Assembly (NCBI RefSeq): GCF_049994355.1
Contig: NZ_CP188257.1
Coordinates: 2,790,001 to 2,854,000 of the forward strand
Direction of reading: 5' to 3'
From: Angustibacter sp049994355
GTDB taxonomy: Bacteria > Actinomycetota > Actinomycetes > Actinomycetales > Angustibacteraceae
Length of the DNA: 64,000 nucleotides
Shown: one piece after another, positions 50,069 to 59,448 of the stretch
How the letters are laid out: each line of letters begins with the position of its first letter
Position numbering within the stretch: the first letter of the stretch is position 1
Position numbers and translations under genes: made by a program
Notes under the pieces: model-generated
Databases searched by the model: none
Told to the model about the DNA's origin: nothing
Seen by the model: the letters and a program-made list of their open reading frames with translations, nothing else

Positions 50069-50848
50069 CTACCAGGTCGGAACGAGCCCGCCGTCGATGG
50101 TGAAGTCGGCACCGGTGACGTTGGCCGACCGCTCGCTCGCCAGGAGGAGCACGAGATCGGCAACCTCCTCAGGGGTGGTGAAACGCCCCGTCGGCGACTG
50201 CCGGGCGGCCTGGTCCACGACGTCCTGCGGCGTCGAGCCGGCCGCTGCCGCGAACGTCTGCGCCACGCCGCCCTCGCCGAGCCAGAGTGCGGTCGAGACC
50301 GGACCGGGAGAGACGGTGTTGAACCGGATGCCGGCAGGTGCCAGCTCCTTCGACAACGCCTTCGACGTGTTGGCCAGGGCCGCCTTGGCTGCGCCGTAGT
50401 CGAGGACGGCCGGGTCGGGCAGCACCGCGTTGACCGACGCCACGGTCACCACCGACCCACCGCCGCCCGTGATCATCACCGGGACCGCGCTGCGGAGCAC
50501 CCGCACGGCGCTGAGCAGGTTCAGCTCGAGGCTCTGCTGCCACTGCTCGTCCGTGATCGCGAGGAAACCCTGGGTGCGCGCGGGAGCGTGCCCGACGTTG
50601 TTGACCAGGACGTCGAGCCGGCCGCCAGCGGCGCTGACCAGCGTGGCCGCGGCCTCGGGCTTCGCCAGATCGACGGCCACGAACGTGACGGCGCCGGCCG
50701 CCACCAGCTCGTCGAGGTCGTCGGACGACGTCCGCGCCCCCGCCACCACGCGAGCACCCTCTCGCACGAGGGCCCTGGTGATCGCCAGCCCGATCCCCCG
50801 GCTGGCACCGGTCACCACGGCGGTCTTGTCGTCCAGCTGCAGGTCCAT
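50069..50848 (-). CDS. Short-chain dehydrogenase/reductase
   Basis: 259 aa from ATG at 50848 with GAGGAG 7 nt upstream. Classical SDR: TGASRGIG cofactor loop (about 14-21), NNVGHAPAR (NNAG variant), catalytic Ser in VTVASVNAVLPD and YGAAK (YxxxK). An NADP preference is likely from the basic residue after the glycine loop (GARTSS). The substrate is unknown. Convergent with the hydrolase-GT fusion; divergent from a methyltransferase gene, so it could belong to the same accessory pathway. Confidence 0.92.
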   Translation of the reverse strand: MDLQLDDKTAVVTGASRGIGLAITRALVREGARVVAGARTSSDDLDELVAAGAVTFVAVDLAKPEAAATLVSAAGGRLDVLVNNVGHAPARTQGFLAITDEQWQQSLELNLLSAVRVLRSAVPVMITGGGGSVVTVASVNAVLPDPAVLDYGAAKAALANTSKALSKELAPAGIRFNTVSPGPVSTALWLGEGGVAQTFAAAAGSTPQDVVDQAARQSPTGRFTTPEEVADLVLLLASERSANVTGADFTIDGGLVPTW

Positions 50849-50955
50849 CCCGGCTCCTCGTCTCGGCGTGTGCCCGACGCTACACATGGCCCGGAGGACC
50901 CTGGCGTCACGCACCGGCAGGGACCTGGAGGAGCGGGCGGTCCTATAGTCGGCGC

Positions 50956-51717
50956 GTGACGTTCGACGTCGCCGCGCAGGCGTACGACCAGTTCATGGGG
51001 CGGTTCTCCGAACCGCTCGCGATCGGGTTCGCCGATTTCACCGGGGTGCGAGCCGGCCAGCGGGCACTGGACGTCGGCTGCGGTCCGGGGGCGCTGACCG
51101 CCCGGCTCGTGGAGCGTCTGGGAGCCGACGGCGTCAGTGCAGTGGACCCCTCCACCTCGTTCGTGGCGGCGCTGGCCGAGCGGCTACCGGAGGTGGACGT
51201 GCACGCCGGGGCCGCCGAGGACCTGCCGTTCGGCGACAGCGTGTTCGACGTCGTGGCCTGCCAGCTGGTCGTGCACTTCATGGCGGACCCGTTGGCGGGG
51301 CTGCGCGAGATGCGCCGGGTCTGCCGCCCCGGAGGCACGGTCGCTGCCTGCGTCTGGCGCCGCTCGGGTCTGGGTGTGGGACCGCTGACCACGTTCTGGC
51401 AGGCGGTGGGCGACCTGAACCCGTCAGCGACCGGCGAGGACGCCCGGCCGGGTACCGGTGAAGGGGAGCTGGCCCGGCTGATGGTCGAGGCAGGGCTGCG
51501 CGACACGGTGGCGACGCTGCTCACCGTCTCGGTGCGCTTCGAGACGTTCGCCCAGTGGTGGGAGCCCTACACGTTCGGCGTCGGGCCGGCCGGCGAGTAC
51601 GTCAAGGCGCTGGACGATGCGGGGTGCGAGGCCGTCCGGGCCAGGTGCGAGGACCTTCTGCCGCCGGCTCCGTTCGAGGTCAGCGGGAGCGCGTGGGCCG
51701 TCCGCGCGCACGCCTGA
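50956..51717 (+). CDS. Class I SAM-dependent methyltransferase
   Basis: 253 aa from GTG at 50956. UbiE/Methyltransf_11 fold: ALDVGCGPGALTARLVERLG, AVDPSTSFVAALAER, AAEDLPFGDSVFDVVACQLVVHFMADP and RVCRPGGTVAACVW. The acceptor is unknown. Its stop is 2 bp from the convergent MFS transporter stop. Confidence 0.9.
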   Translation: MTFDVAAQAYDQFMGRFSEPLAIGFADFTGVRAGQRALDVGCGPGALTARLVERLGADGVSAVDPSTSFVAALAERLPEVDVHAGAAEDLPFGDSVFDVVACQLVVHFMADPLAGLREMRRVCRPGGTVAACVWRRSGLGVGPLTTFWQAVGDLNPSATGEDARPGTGEGELARLMVEAGLRDTVATLLTVSVRFETFAQWWEPYTFGVGPAGEYVKALDDAGCEAVRARCEDLLPPAPFEVSGSAWAVRAHA

Positions 51718-51719
51718 GA

Positions 51720-53318
51720 TCAGCCGAAGTCCATCCCGTCGAGTGCGGACTTCGGTTGCTGGTCGGGTAGCCGCAGCATCCGGAAGGAGTTGCCGAAGCC
51801 GAGCAGACCCGCGAGCAGTGGCACCAGCAGCGCGACCTGCAGCGAGAGGTTGCGAGCGTCGGTGTTGATGGCCAGGACCTCGGCCTCTACCGCTGCGGGC
51901 TGCCCGGTGATCTGCTTGTCGAGCTGGGTGTTGCTCATCACCTCGGCGTCGTCCTCGAGGGCCGCGGAGATCTGTTGCTGCTGGGCGGCCGGGATGACCG
52001 TGCTGTTCTCGGTCATGTGGGTGAACCCGACGGACAGCGCGGCGAGCATGACGCCACCGGCGACGGCCAGACCGAAGGAGAGCCCGAAGGACCCCGCGGC
52101 CGAGTTCACCCCGGCGGCCTCGCTGACCCGCTCCTCCTCGACCGGCGCGAGCGTGTAGTTGTTGAGCTGCGAGACCAGCAGGCCCAGCCCGCAGCCGGTG
52201 ATGGCGAGCGGAAGCACGAACCACCAGCCGCTGTCCGCCCGTGGGACGAACGGGATGATGACCACGACGCCGAGGCTGACCAGCGCGAAGCCGGCGCGGA
52301 TGATCGATGCCGGACGCCGGTTACCGGCCCTGCGGCCGGCGACGACCGCGGCCGCGAACATGGTCAACGACAGCGGTGCCAGCGACAGCCCGGCCTCCAG
52401 CGCGTTGTACTCGAGCGTCATCTGGAAGTAGAGCGGCAGCGCGATCATCGCGCCGCCGAGGGCGACCTGCTGCAGCAGCTGGCCGGAGACGCCGGCGGTG
52501 AAGTTGGGGTGCCGGAACAGGTCGGGGTCGAGCAGGGTCACCTTGCCCTCGCGCTTGCGACGCAGGAGCCACCGGGCCAGGACGACCAGTGCGACCGCGC
52601 CGAGCACCATCAGCAGGACGACGAACTCGCCGCCCTCCTGCCAGACCAGGATCCCGAGCACCACGCCACCCATGCCGATCACGGACAGGATCGCGCCGAC
52701 CACGTCGACCTGCCGTGACCCGGTGTACGGGACGTCCCGCACCAAGCGGATCTGGCTCAGCACGACCGCGATGATGACGACTTCCAGCCCGAACCCGACG
52801 CGCCACGAGAGGTAGGTCGTGACGAACCCGCCGAGCAGCGGACCCACCGCGGCAGCGATGGCGGCTGCCGCTCCGACCAGCGCGTACGCCTGCTTCTGGG
52901 CTGCCCCGGCGAAGTTGCCGTGGATCAGGGACTGCATGGCCGGCAGCAGCAGCGATGCGCCCAGGCCACCGATGATGGCCCAGAAGATGACGATCGCCGT
53001 CAGGCTCTGGGCCAGGGTCATGGCCAGCGCACCGATGGCGTACGCGCTCAACCCCAGCACGTAGGCCAGCTTGCGACCGATCAGGTCGCCGACCTTGCTG
53101 TTGATGAGGATGAACGCGGCCGACACCAGCGCCTCCAGCGCGATCGCTGACTGCACCCCGCTGGCGGTGGTGTCCAGGTCGGTCACGACGGCCGAGATCG
53201 ACACGTTCATCAGAGACGTGTCGACGACCAGGACGAACATGGCCATCGCCAGCAGGAGCATCAGTCGACGGCTCCCCGAGCGCTCGGCTGCCACGACTTC
53301 ATCCGGACCGGTAGCCAT
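51720..53318 (-). CDS. MFS drug efflux transporter (DHA2/EmrB-QacA type)
   Basis: 532 aa from ATG at 53318 with GAGAGGG upstream; the longer frame is antisense of the aldo/keto reductase. Fourteen helices. Motif A-like region NSKVGDLIGRKLAYVLGL (about 70-87) and antiporter motif C-like GPLLGGFVTTYLSWRVGF are present. A 60-residue extracytoplasmic loop (ENSTVIPAAQQQQISAALEDD...) precedes the last helix. It is a proton-driven exporter of unknown cargo. Confidence 0.93.
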   Translation of the reverse strand: MATGPDEVVAAERSGSRRLMLLLAMAMFVLVVDTSLMNVSISAVVTDLDTTASGVQSAIALEALVSAAFILINSKVGDLIGRKLAYVLGLSAYAIGALAMTLAQSLTAIVIFWAIIGGLGASLLLPAMQSLIHGNFAGAAQKQAYALVGAAAAIAAAVGPLLGGFVTTYLSWRVGFGLEVVIIAVVLSQIRLVRDVPYTGSRQVDVVGAILSVIGMGGVVLGILVWQEGGEFVVLLMVLGAVALVVLARWLLRRKREGKVTLLDPDLFRHPNFTAGVSGQLLQQVALGGAMIALPLYFQMTLEYNALEAGLSLAPLSLTMFAAAVVAGRRAGNRRPASIIRAGFALVSLGVVVIIPFVPRADSGWWFVLPLAITGCGLGLLVSQLNNYTLAPVEEERVSEAAGVNSAAGSFGLSFGLAVAGGVMLAALSVGFTHMTENSTVIPAAQQQQISAALEDDAEVMSNTQLDKQITGQPAAVEAEVLAINTDARNLSLQVALLVPLLAGLLGFGNSFRMLRLPDQQPKSALDGMDFG

Positions 53319-53417
53319 GGCGCCCTCTCGGCTGCAAACGCGGGATGGCGGCTCCGGGGTACCGGAGAGGCCAGCCCGGAGTTTATCGGAGCGCACACCC
53401 CACGTAGGGTCGGGATC

Positions 53418-54428
53418 ATGGACTTTCGCTACCTCGGCAACTCCGGCCTGAAGATCTCCGAGATCACCTATGGCAACTGGCTCACCCACGGCTCGCAGGT
53501 GGAGAACGACGTGGCCACCCAGTGCGTGCACGCCGCACTCGACGTGGGCATCACCAGCTTCGACACCGCAGACGTCTACGCCAACACCAAGGCCGAGACC
53601 GTCCTGGGCGAGGCCCTCAAGGGGCAGCGGCGCGAGGGCCTGGAGATCTTCACCAAGGTCTACTGGCCGACCGGCCCCGGCGGACCCAACGACAGCGGCC
53701 TGTCCCGCAAGCACATCATGGAGTCGATCAACGGCTCCCTGCAGCGCCTGCAGACCGACTACGTCGACCTGTACCAGGCACACCGCTACGACACCGAGAC
53801 GCCGCTGGAAGAGACCATGCAGGCCTTCGCGGACGTCGTCCGAGCGGGCAAGGCGCTCTACATCGGGGTCAGCGAGTGGACCGCCGAGCAGATCCGCGCC
53901 GGCCACGCGCTGTCGCGCGACCTCGGCTTCCAGCTGGTCTCGAGCCAGCCGCAGTACTCCATGCTCTGGCGGGTCATCGAGGACGAGGTGGTGCCGACCT
54001 GCGCCGAGCTCGGGATCAGCCAGATCGTCTGGTCGCCCATCGCGCAGGGCGCGCTCACCGGCAAGTACCTGCCCGGCCAGCCGCCGCCCGAGGGCTCCCG
54101 GGCGACCGACGCGGCCGGCGGCGCGGACATGATCAGCCGCTGGTTGGACGACGAGGTGCTGACCCGCGTGCAGGACCTGCGCCCGATCGCGGACGGGCTG
54201 GGGCTGAGCATGGCCCAGCTGGCGATCGCCTGGGTGCTGCAGAACGACAACGTCGCCGCGGCGCTCGTCGGGGCCTCCCGGCCAGAGCAGGTGCACGACA
54301 ACGTCAAGGCAGCCGGCGTGCGCATCCCCGCTGACGCGATGGCGCAGATCGACCAGGCGATCGGCTCCGTCGTCCAGTCCGACGCAGGCCTGACGGCGGC
54401 GAACGCGCCGACGAAGCGACCGACCTGA
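53418..54428 (+). CDS. Aldo/keto reductase, Kv-beta-like
   Basis: 336 aa from ATG at 53418. TIM-barrel AKR with tetrad residues in FDTADVYAN (Asp, Tyr), EIFTKVYWP (Lys) and YQAHRYD (His), then SQPQYSMLWR, WSPIAQGALTGKYLPG and VGASRPEQVHDN for NADPH. Sequence style is the AKR6/YghZ-like group acting on methylglyoxal-type aldehydes. Its stop overlaps the pepN start (TGATG), so the two are coupled. Divergent from the MFS exporter by 99 bp. Confidence 0.93.
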   Translation: MDFRYLGNSGLKISEITYGNWLTHGSQVENDVATQCVHAALDVGITSFDTADVYANTKAETVLGEALKGQRREGLEIFTKVYWPTGPGGPNDSGLSRKHIMESINGSLQRLQTDYVDLYQAHRYDTETPLEETMQAFADVVRAGKALYIGVSEWTAEQIRAGHALSRDLGFQLVSSQPQYSMLWRVIEDEVVPTCAELGISQIVWSPIAQGALTGKYLPGQPPPEGSRATDAAGGADMISRWLDDEVLTRVQDLRPIADGLGLSMAQLAIAWVLQNDNVAAALVGASRPEQVHDNVKAAGVRIPADAMAQIDQAIGSVVQSDAGLTAANAPTKRPT

Positions 54429-56926
54429 TGGCCAAGGCGCTGACCCGCGACGAGGCGATCGCCCGGCACGCGCTGCTCGACGTCCACTCCTACGAGATCG
54501 ACCTGGACCTGTCCGGTGCGGGCTCCGAGCCGACGTTCGAGTCCGAGGTGCTCGTCCGGTTCACCGCGTCGGCCGCCGAGCCGACCTGGCTGGAGCTGAA
54601 GTCCGAGGCGGTGCTGGCGGCCGACCTGAACGGCGCGTCCGTGGACGCCTCCGCCTGGGCGGACGGCCGGCTCCCCCTGGACGGCCTGGTCACCGACGGC
54701 CCGAACGAGCTGCGGGTGCGGGCCCGGTTCGCCTACTCCCGCACCGGCGAGGGTCTGCACCGCTACACCGACCCGGAGGACCAGAACACCTACCTGTACA
54801 GCCAGGCGTTCCTGGACGACGCACCCCGGATCTTCGGCTGCTTCGACCAGCCGGACCTCAAGGCGACGATGACCCTCACCGTCACCGCGCCGGCCGACTG
54901 GACGGTGCTGTCGAACACCCCCGGCAAACAGACCGGGCCCGGCCACTGGGCCTTCGAGCCCACCGAGATCCTCTCGACGTACCTGTTCGCCGTCGTCGCC
55001 GGTCCGTACCACGGTGTCCGCGAGGTGCACGACGGGATCGAGATCGGCGTCTGGTGCCGCCAGTCCTGGGCCCGCCACCTGGACGCCGAGCGCCTGCTGC
55101 GCACCACCCGGCAGGGCTTCGACTACTTCCACGGCCTGTTCGGCGTCCGCTACCCGTTCGGCAAGTACGACCAGGCCTTCGTCCCGGAGTTCAACGCGGG
55201 CGCGATGGAGAACCCGGGCCTGGTGACGTTCCGCGACGAGTACTACCTGCAGCGCGGCACGGTCACCGCGGACGACCGCGAAGAGGTCGCGAACACCCAG
55301 CTGCACGAGATGGCGCACATGTGGTTCGGCGACCTGGTGACGATGAAGTGGTGGAACGACCTGTGGCTCAACGAGTCCTTCGCCGAGTACATGGCCTACC
55401 GCTGTGCCGCGGACGCCACCGAGCACACCGGCTCGTGGACGACGTTCCTGGCCAAGCGCAAGACCTGGGGCTACCTGGCCGACCAGTTCTCCACGACCCA
55501 CCCGGTGGCCGGTGAGGCGGACGACACGGCCGCCGCGCTGCTGAACTTCGACGGCATCTCCTACGCCAAGGGCGCCTCCGCGCTCCGCCAGCTGGTCGAG
55601 TGGGTCGGCGACGACGCCTTCCTGGCTGCGCTGCGCCGCCACTTCGACGACCACGCGTACGCGAACGCCTCGCTGGCGGATCTCGTCGATGCGCTGACGC
55701 TCGCCAGCGGCCGGGACGTGTCGGCTTGGGGGGACCTCTGGCTGCGTACCAGCGGGGTGAGCACCTTCGGCCTGGAGCTCGCCGTGGACGACGAGCGTCG
55801 GTACAGCGCCGCGACGCTGACCCAGACCTCACCGACCGAGCTGCGCCCGCACCGGCTGCGGGTAGGCCTGTACGACCTGGACGGCGCAGCGCTGGTCCTG
55901 CGTTCCAGCCTGGACGTCGACCTGCCGGCCGAGCCTCGGCACGAGGTCACCGCCCTGGTCGGCGAACCGGCGGCCGCGCTGGTGCTGCCGAACGACGGGG
56001 ACCTCACCTTCGCCCTGCTGAACCTGGACCCGGCCTCGCTGCGGGTCGTGCACGAGAAGCTGCGTGGGCTCTCGGACCCGCTGGCCCGGGCGCTGGTGTG
56101 GTTCGCGCTGGTCGAGATGGTCGGCGCGGGCCGGCTGTCGACCGGTGCGCTCGTCGAGCAGGTCTGCACGTCGATCACCGACGCGGACCCCGAGGCGGTC
56201 ACCGAGCGCCTGCTCCGGGCGACCGTGACCGCGGCCGACCGCTGGGCCGAGCCGAGCAACCGCACTGCCCAGCTGGCCCGGTTGGCGGACTGGCTGGACG
56301 GCGAGGTCCGGGCCGCCGGCGCCGGCGGCGACCGCCAGCTGGCCCTCGCCCGCATGCTGGTCCGGATCAGCCCGCATCCCGAACGGCTCAGGGCCTGGCT
56401 CGCTGGCGCGGACCTGCCGGACGGCCTCACCGTGGACGCCGACCTGCGCTGGCGCGCGGTGCACCGCCTGGCGACGCTCGGCGCGCTCGACGACGCCGCG
56501 ATCACCGCCGAGCGCGAGCGGGACACCACGTCCGCCGGCGCGAACTTCGCGCTGACCGCGAGGGCCGCGCTGCCGTCGGCGGAGGCGAAGGCCGCGGCCT
56601 GGTCCAGCGCGGTCGAGGGACGGCTCAGCAACCACGAGCTGTTGGCGGTGGCCACCGGCTTCTGGAGCGCCGACCAGGCAGAGCTGCTGTCGCCGTACGT
56701 CCAGCGCTTCGCCGAGGACTACCCCGAGTTCGCGCGCAGCCAGTCGACCGAGATGGCGGCCCTGTTCGGGCGGTTCATGTTCCCGGCCACCATGGTGTCT
56801 GCGCAGACGGTGCAAGTGGTGCAGGGCATGCTCGACAACGCGGACCTGCCGCCGATCGCGCGGCGGATGCTCGCCGAGGGCCGGGACGAGCTGGAGCGCG
56901 GTCTGCGAGCACGTTCGGCCGGCTGA
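54428..56926 (+). CDS. pepN: Aminopeptidase N (M1 family)
   Basis: 832 aa. Zinc exopeptidase with GAMENPG (substrate N-terminus clamp), HEMAHMWFGDLVTMKWWNDLWLNESFAEY (HExxH-x18-E) and a long helical C-terminal ERAP-like domain. It starts MAKALTRDEAIARHALLDVHSYEIDLDLSG. Actinobacterial type (PepN of Streptomyces lividans class) cleaves N-terminal residues of peptides in the cytosol. Coupled to the aldo/keto reductase by TGATG. Confidence 0.96.
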   Translation: MAKALTRDEAIARHALLDVHSYEIDLDLSGAGSEPTFESEVLVRFTASAAEPTWLELKSEAVLAADLNGASVDASAWADGRLPLDGLVTDGPNELRVRARFAYSRTGEGLHRYTDPEDQNTYLYSQAFLDDAPRIFGCFDQPDLKATMTLTVTAPADWTVLSNTPGKQTGPGHWAFEPTEILSTYLFAVVAGPYHGVREVHDGIEIGVWCRQSWARHLDAERLLRTTRQGFDYFHGLFGVRYPFGKYDQAFVPEFNAGAMENPGLVTFRDEYYLQRGTVTADDREEVANTQLHEMAHMWFGDLVTMKWWNDLWLNESFAEYMAYRCAADATEHTGSWTTFLAKRKTWGYLADQFSTTHPVAGEADDTAAALLNFDGISYAKGASALRQLVEWVGDDAFLAALRRHFDDHAYANASLADLVDALTLASGRDVSAWGDLWLRTSGVSTFGLELAVDDERRYSAATLTQTSPTELRPHRLRVGLYDLDGAALVLRSSLDVDLPAEPRHEVTALVGEPAAALVLPNDGDLTFALLNLDPASLRVVHEKLRGLSDPLARALVWFALVEMVGAGRLSTGALVEQVCTSITDADPEAVTERLLRATVTAADRWAEPSNRTAQLARLADWLDGEVRAAGAGGDRQLALARMLVRISPHPERLRAWLAGADLPDGLTVDADLRWRAVHRLATLGALDDAAITAERERDTTSAGANFALTARAALPSAEAKAAAWSSAVEGRLSNHELLAVATGFWSADQAELLSPYVQRFAEDYPEFARSQSTEMAALFGRFMFPATMVSAQTVQVVQGMLDNADLPPIARRMLAEGRDELERGLRARSAG

Positions 56927-56953
56927 GCGCCGGGTTCTCGGGGCCGTCGGGTG

Positions 56954-57169
56954 CTACTGCGCTGGACGCAGGCTCATCGGGCCGTAGATCTCGACGTCCC
57001 CCTGCTGCAGGTGTACCGCATCGACGCCGGCGTCCAGCAGGGTGCGCCACTCCTCCCCCAGCCAGCTCTCGGCGTCCGACTGGGTCGGGAAGGGCGTCGT
57101 CGGCGCACCCTCGGGGGTGAAGGTCGCGCCGTCCGCGTCGACGTAGCGCCAGATCCAGGACTCGCTCAT
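56954..57169 (-). CDS. Small conserved actinobacterial protein, function unknown
   Basis: 71 aa from ATG at 57169 with GAGGGC upstream. Compact, with SWIWRYVDADGATFTPEGAP at the start and SDAESWLGEEWRTLLDAGVDAVHL, ending YGPMSL. No recognised domain name; composition and conservation-like motif (W and Y rich) support a real gene. Convergent with pepN. Confidence 0.75.
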   Translation of the reverse strand: MSESWIWRYVDADGATFTPEGAPTTPFPTQSDAESWLGEEWRTLLDAGVDAVHLQQGDVEIYGPMSLRPAQ

Positions 57170-57231
57170 GCCCTCGACCCTAACCACCTGGTGACGGAGC
57201 CGCCCACGACCCGTCGTCCTACGCTGCTGGC

Positions 57232-57636
57232 ATGACCGTGACCCTCACCCAGGCCGAGCGCGAGTACCTGACGAGCCAGCCGCTGGCCCGGCTGGCCACC
57301 GTGGATGCGAGCGGCGCCCCGCAGAACAACCCGGTGGGCGCGTTCTTCGACGAGCAGACCGGTGACATCCTGATCGGCGGTCACGCCATGGGCGCCTCAC
57401 GGAAGTTCCGCAACGTCCGGGCCAACGGCCAGGTGGCCCTGGTCGTGGACGACCTCGTCTCGCGGGACCCGTGGACGGTGCGCGGCCTCGAGATCCGCGG
57501 CACCGCGCTCGCCCTGGAGGACGTCGATCCGCCGGTGCCGTTCATGAGCCGTGAGGTCATCCGGATCACGCCGACCTGGGTGGCGAGCTGGGGCGTCGAC
57601 CCCGCGGTCCCCGACCGTCGCAGCCGCCGAGCCTGA
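57232..57636 (+). CDS. PPOX-class F420/FMN-dependent oxidoreductase
   Basis: 134 aa from ATG at 57232. Split-barrel: ERYLTSQPLARLATVD-type start (EREYLTSQPLARLATVDASGAPQNNPVGAFF), RKFRNVRANGQVALVVDDL and VRGLEIRGTALALE. Matches the PPOX class F420-dependent group in which deazaflavin binds the barrel interface. The substrate is unknown. Divergent from the small 71-aa protein. Confidence 0.88.
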   Translation: MTVTLTQAEREYLTSQPLARLATVDASGAPQNNPVGAFFDEQTGDILIGGHAMGASRKFRNVRANGQVALVVDDLVSRDPWTVRGLEIRGTALALEDVDPPVPFMSREVIRITPTWVASWGVDPAVPDRRSRRA

Positions 57637-57653
57637 CGCGGACCACCAGCCGC

Positions 57654-58184
57654 TCAGTCCCCTTCGGCCATCGCCAGCACCTTGCCCACCGTGCGCCAGT
57701 TGCGCACCGTGCCGACCTTGCCGAACTTGCGGTCGGCGCCGGGCCGCAGGAACCCCTGACCAAGCCCGTTCGGGACGAGCAGATAGGCGTGGTCCCCCAC
57801 CACCTCCAGGCGCGCGTCGTTGATCAGCGCCTCCTGCAGCTCCTCGGTTGCGGCGCGCTCGGACCCCGACACCATGAACGAGACGTGAGCGTGGTCCGCG
57901 TCGTCGAACGGCAGACCGTCCACCACCTCACGCAGCTGCTTCGGGGTGCGGACGACCACGACCACCGGGAAGCCGAAGTGCTCCTCGATCCGCTGCTCGA
58001 TCAGCTCGCGCACCTTCGCCGAGGACCGCATCGTCGAGGAGAAGACCAGGTTGCCGCTGGCGATGTACGTGCGGACGTCGGTCAGCCCGGCCTCCTCGCA
58101 CAACGAGCGCAGCTCGGCCATCGGCAGCTTGCGGTTGCCACCGACGTTGATCCCGCGCAGGAACGCCACCCACACAGCCACCAC
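57654..58184 (-). CDS. DUF1697 family protein
   Basis: 176 aa from GTG at 58184, preceded by AGGAGG (a second GTG follows directly). Signature VWVAFLRGINVGGNRKLPMAELRSLCEEAGLTDVRTYIASGNLVFSS, then ELIEQRIEEHFGFPVVVVVRTP and the terminal VGTVRNWRTVGKVLAMA. Function unknown; widespread in bacteria. It follows cobA on the same strand after 7 bp and is probably read from the cobalamin operon promoter. Confidence 0.93.
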   Translation of the reverse strand: MVAVWVAFLRGINVGGNRKLPMAELRSLCEEAGLTDVRTYIASGNLVFSSTMRSSAKVRELIEQRIEEHFGFPVVVVVRTPKQLREVVDGLPFDDADHAHVSFMVSGSERAATEELQEALINDARLEVVGDHAYLLVPNGLGQGFLRPGADRKFGKVGTVRNWRTVGKVLAMAEGD

Positions 58185-58191
58185 GCACCTC

Positions 58192-59448
58192 CTAGCCCAG
58201 ACCCGGAACGCCCCGCGACACCGCTGCGACCGCCCCGATCACCACGACCGCCGGGGCGCTGACCCGCTCGCGGGCCATCATGTCCGCCGCCGCTGACAGC
58301 GGCGACCTGGACACCCGCTGGCTGGGCAGTCCGCCGTCCTGCACGGCCACCACCGGGGTGGCCGGGTCCATCCCGTCCGCCAGCAGTGACGCGGCGATGT
58401 CCGCCATGGTGTGCACGGCCATCAGGCAGACGATCGTCAGACCGCTGCGAGCCAGCGCCGTCCAGTCCACCGAGCTGTCCGGGTGACCGGGCGGCAGGTG
58501 CCCGGAGACCACCGAGAACCCTTGCGAGACACCGCGGTGCGTCACCGGCACGCCGGCCAGCTCGGGGACGGCGACGGCACTCGTCACACCCGGCACGACC
58601 TCGACCGGCACCCCGGCATCTGCGCAGGCGAGGGCCTCCTCCATCCCCCGGCCGAACACGAACGGGTCGCCGCCCTTGAGCCGGACGACGGTCCGGCCGG
58701 CCAGGGCGTGCCGGACCAGCAGGTCGTTGATCGCCTCCTGGGGGGTGAACCGGCCGCGCGGCACTTTGGAGACGTCGACCACCTCGACGTCCTCGCGCAG
58801 ACCCTCCAGCACGGCCAGCGGCGCGAGCCGGTCGACCAGCACGACGTCCGCCTCGGCGAGCCGCTCGTACCCACGGCGAGTCAGCAGCCCCGGGTCGCCC
58901 GGGCCACCGCCGACCAGGACCACCCGACCGCCGTTCGGCCGGCGGCGGCGCGGTTCGGCCCGGCGGCCGTGCAGTTCGGCCTCGACCGCGGCCAGCGCGG
59001 CGTCGCGCAGGGCCACCGAACGCAGCGGGTCCCGGCCGGACATCACCGAGACGGTGGCCGGCCCGGTCCGGGCGGTGGCCGGCGTCCACGCCGTGGCGCC
59101 GAGGGCGTCGTCCGCGCGCGAGCACCAGATCCGTCGCCGCGTCGCGGCCGCGACGACCGCGGCGTTGACCTGGGGGTCGTCCGTGCACGCGAACACCAGC
59201 CAGGCCTGGTCCACGTCCTGCTCGGCGAAGGTGCGTTCGTCCCAGTGCAGCCGGCCGCGCTCGGCCAGGTCGAACAGTGCGGCCTCGACCTGCGGCGCGA
59301 CCAGGTGGACGTCGGCGCCGGACTCCAGCAGTCCGGCGACCCGGCGCAGCGCGACGTGCCCGCCGCCGACGACCAGGACGCGACGGCCCTCCAGCCGCAG
59401 TCCGAGCGGAAACGCGGGCACCTCGTTCACGGGGCCTGCGCCGCTCAC
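58192..59448 (-). CDS. cobA: Uroporphyrinogen-III C-methyltransferase with siroheme-synthase N-domain
   Basis: 418 aa from GTG overlapping the bluB-cobT stop as GTGA. The N-terminal half is a CysG(B)-like precorrin-2 dehydrogenase fold (LRLEGRRVLVVGGGHVALRRVAGLLESGADVHLVAP). From about residue 172 comes the SUMT domain: VVLVGGGPGDPGLLTRRGYERLAEADVVLVDRL, GRFTPQEAI, RLKGGDPFVFGRGMEE, VPGVTSAVAVPELAGVPVTHR. It makes precorrin-2 for cobalamin and possibly sirohaem. Confidence 0.95.
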   Translation of the reverse strand: MSGAGPVNEVPAFPLGLRLEGRRVLVVGGGHVALRRVAGLLESGADVHLVAPQVEAALFDLAERGRLHWDERTFAEQDVDQAWLVFACTDDPQVNAAVVAAATRRRIWCSRADDALGATAWTPATARTGPATVSVMSGRDPLRSVALRDAALAAVEAELHGRRAEPRRRRPNGGRVVLVGGGPGDPGLLTRRGYERLAEADVVLVDRLAPLAVLEGLREDVEVVDVSKVPRGRFTPQEAINDLLVRHALAGRTVVRLKGGDPFVFGRGMEEALACADAGVPVEVVPGVTSAVAVPELAGVPVTHRGVSQGFSVVSGHLPPGHPDSSVDWTALARSGLTIVCLMAVHTMADIAASLLADGMDPATPVVAVQDGGLPSQRVSRSPLSAAADMMARERVSAPAVVVIGAVAAVSRGVPGLG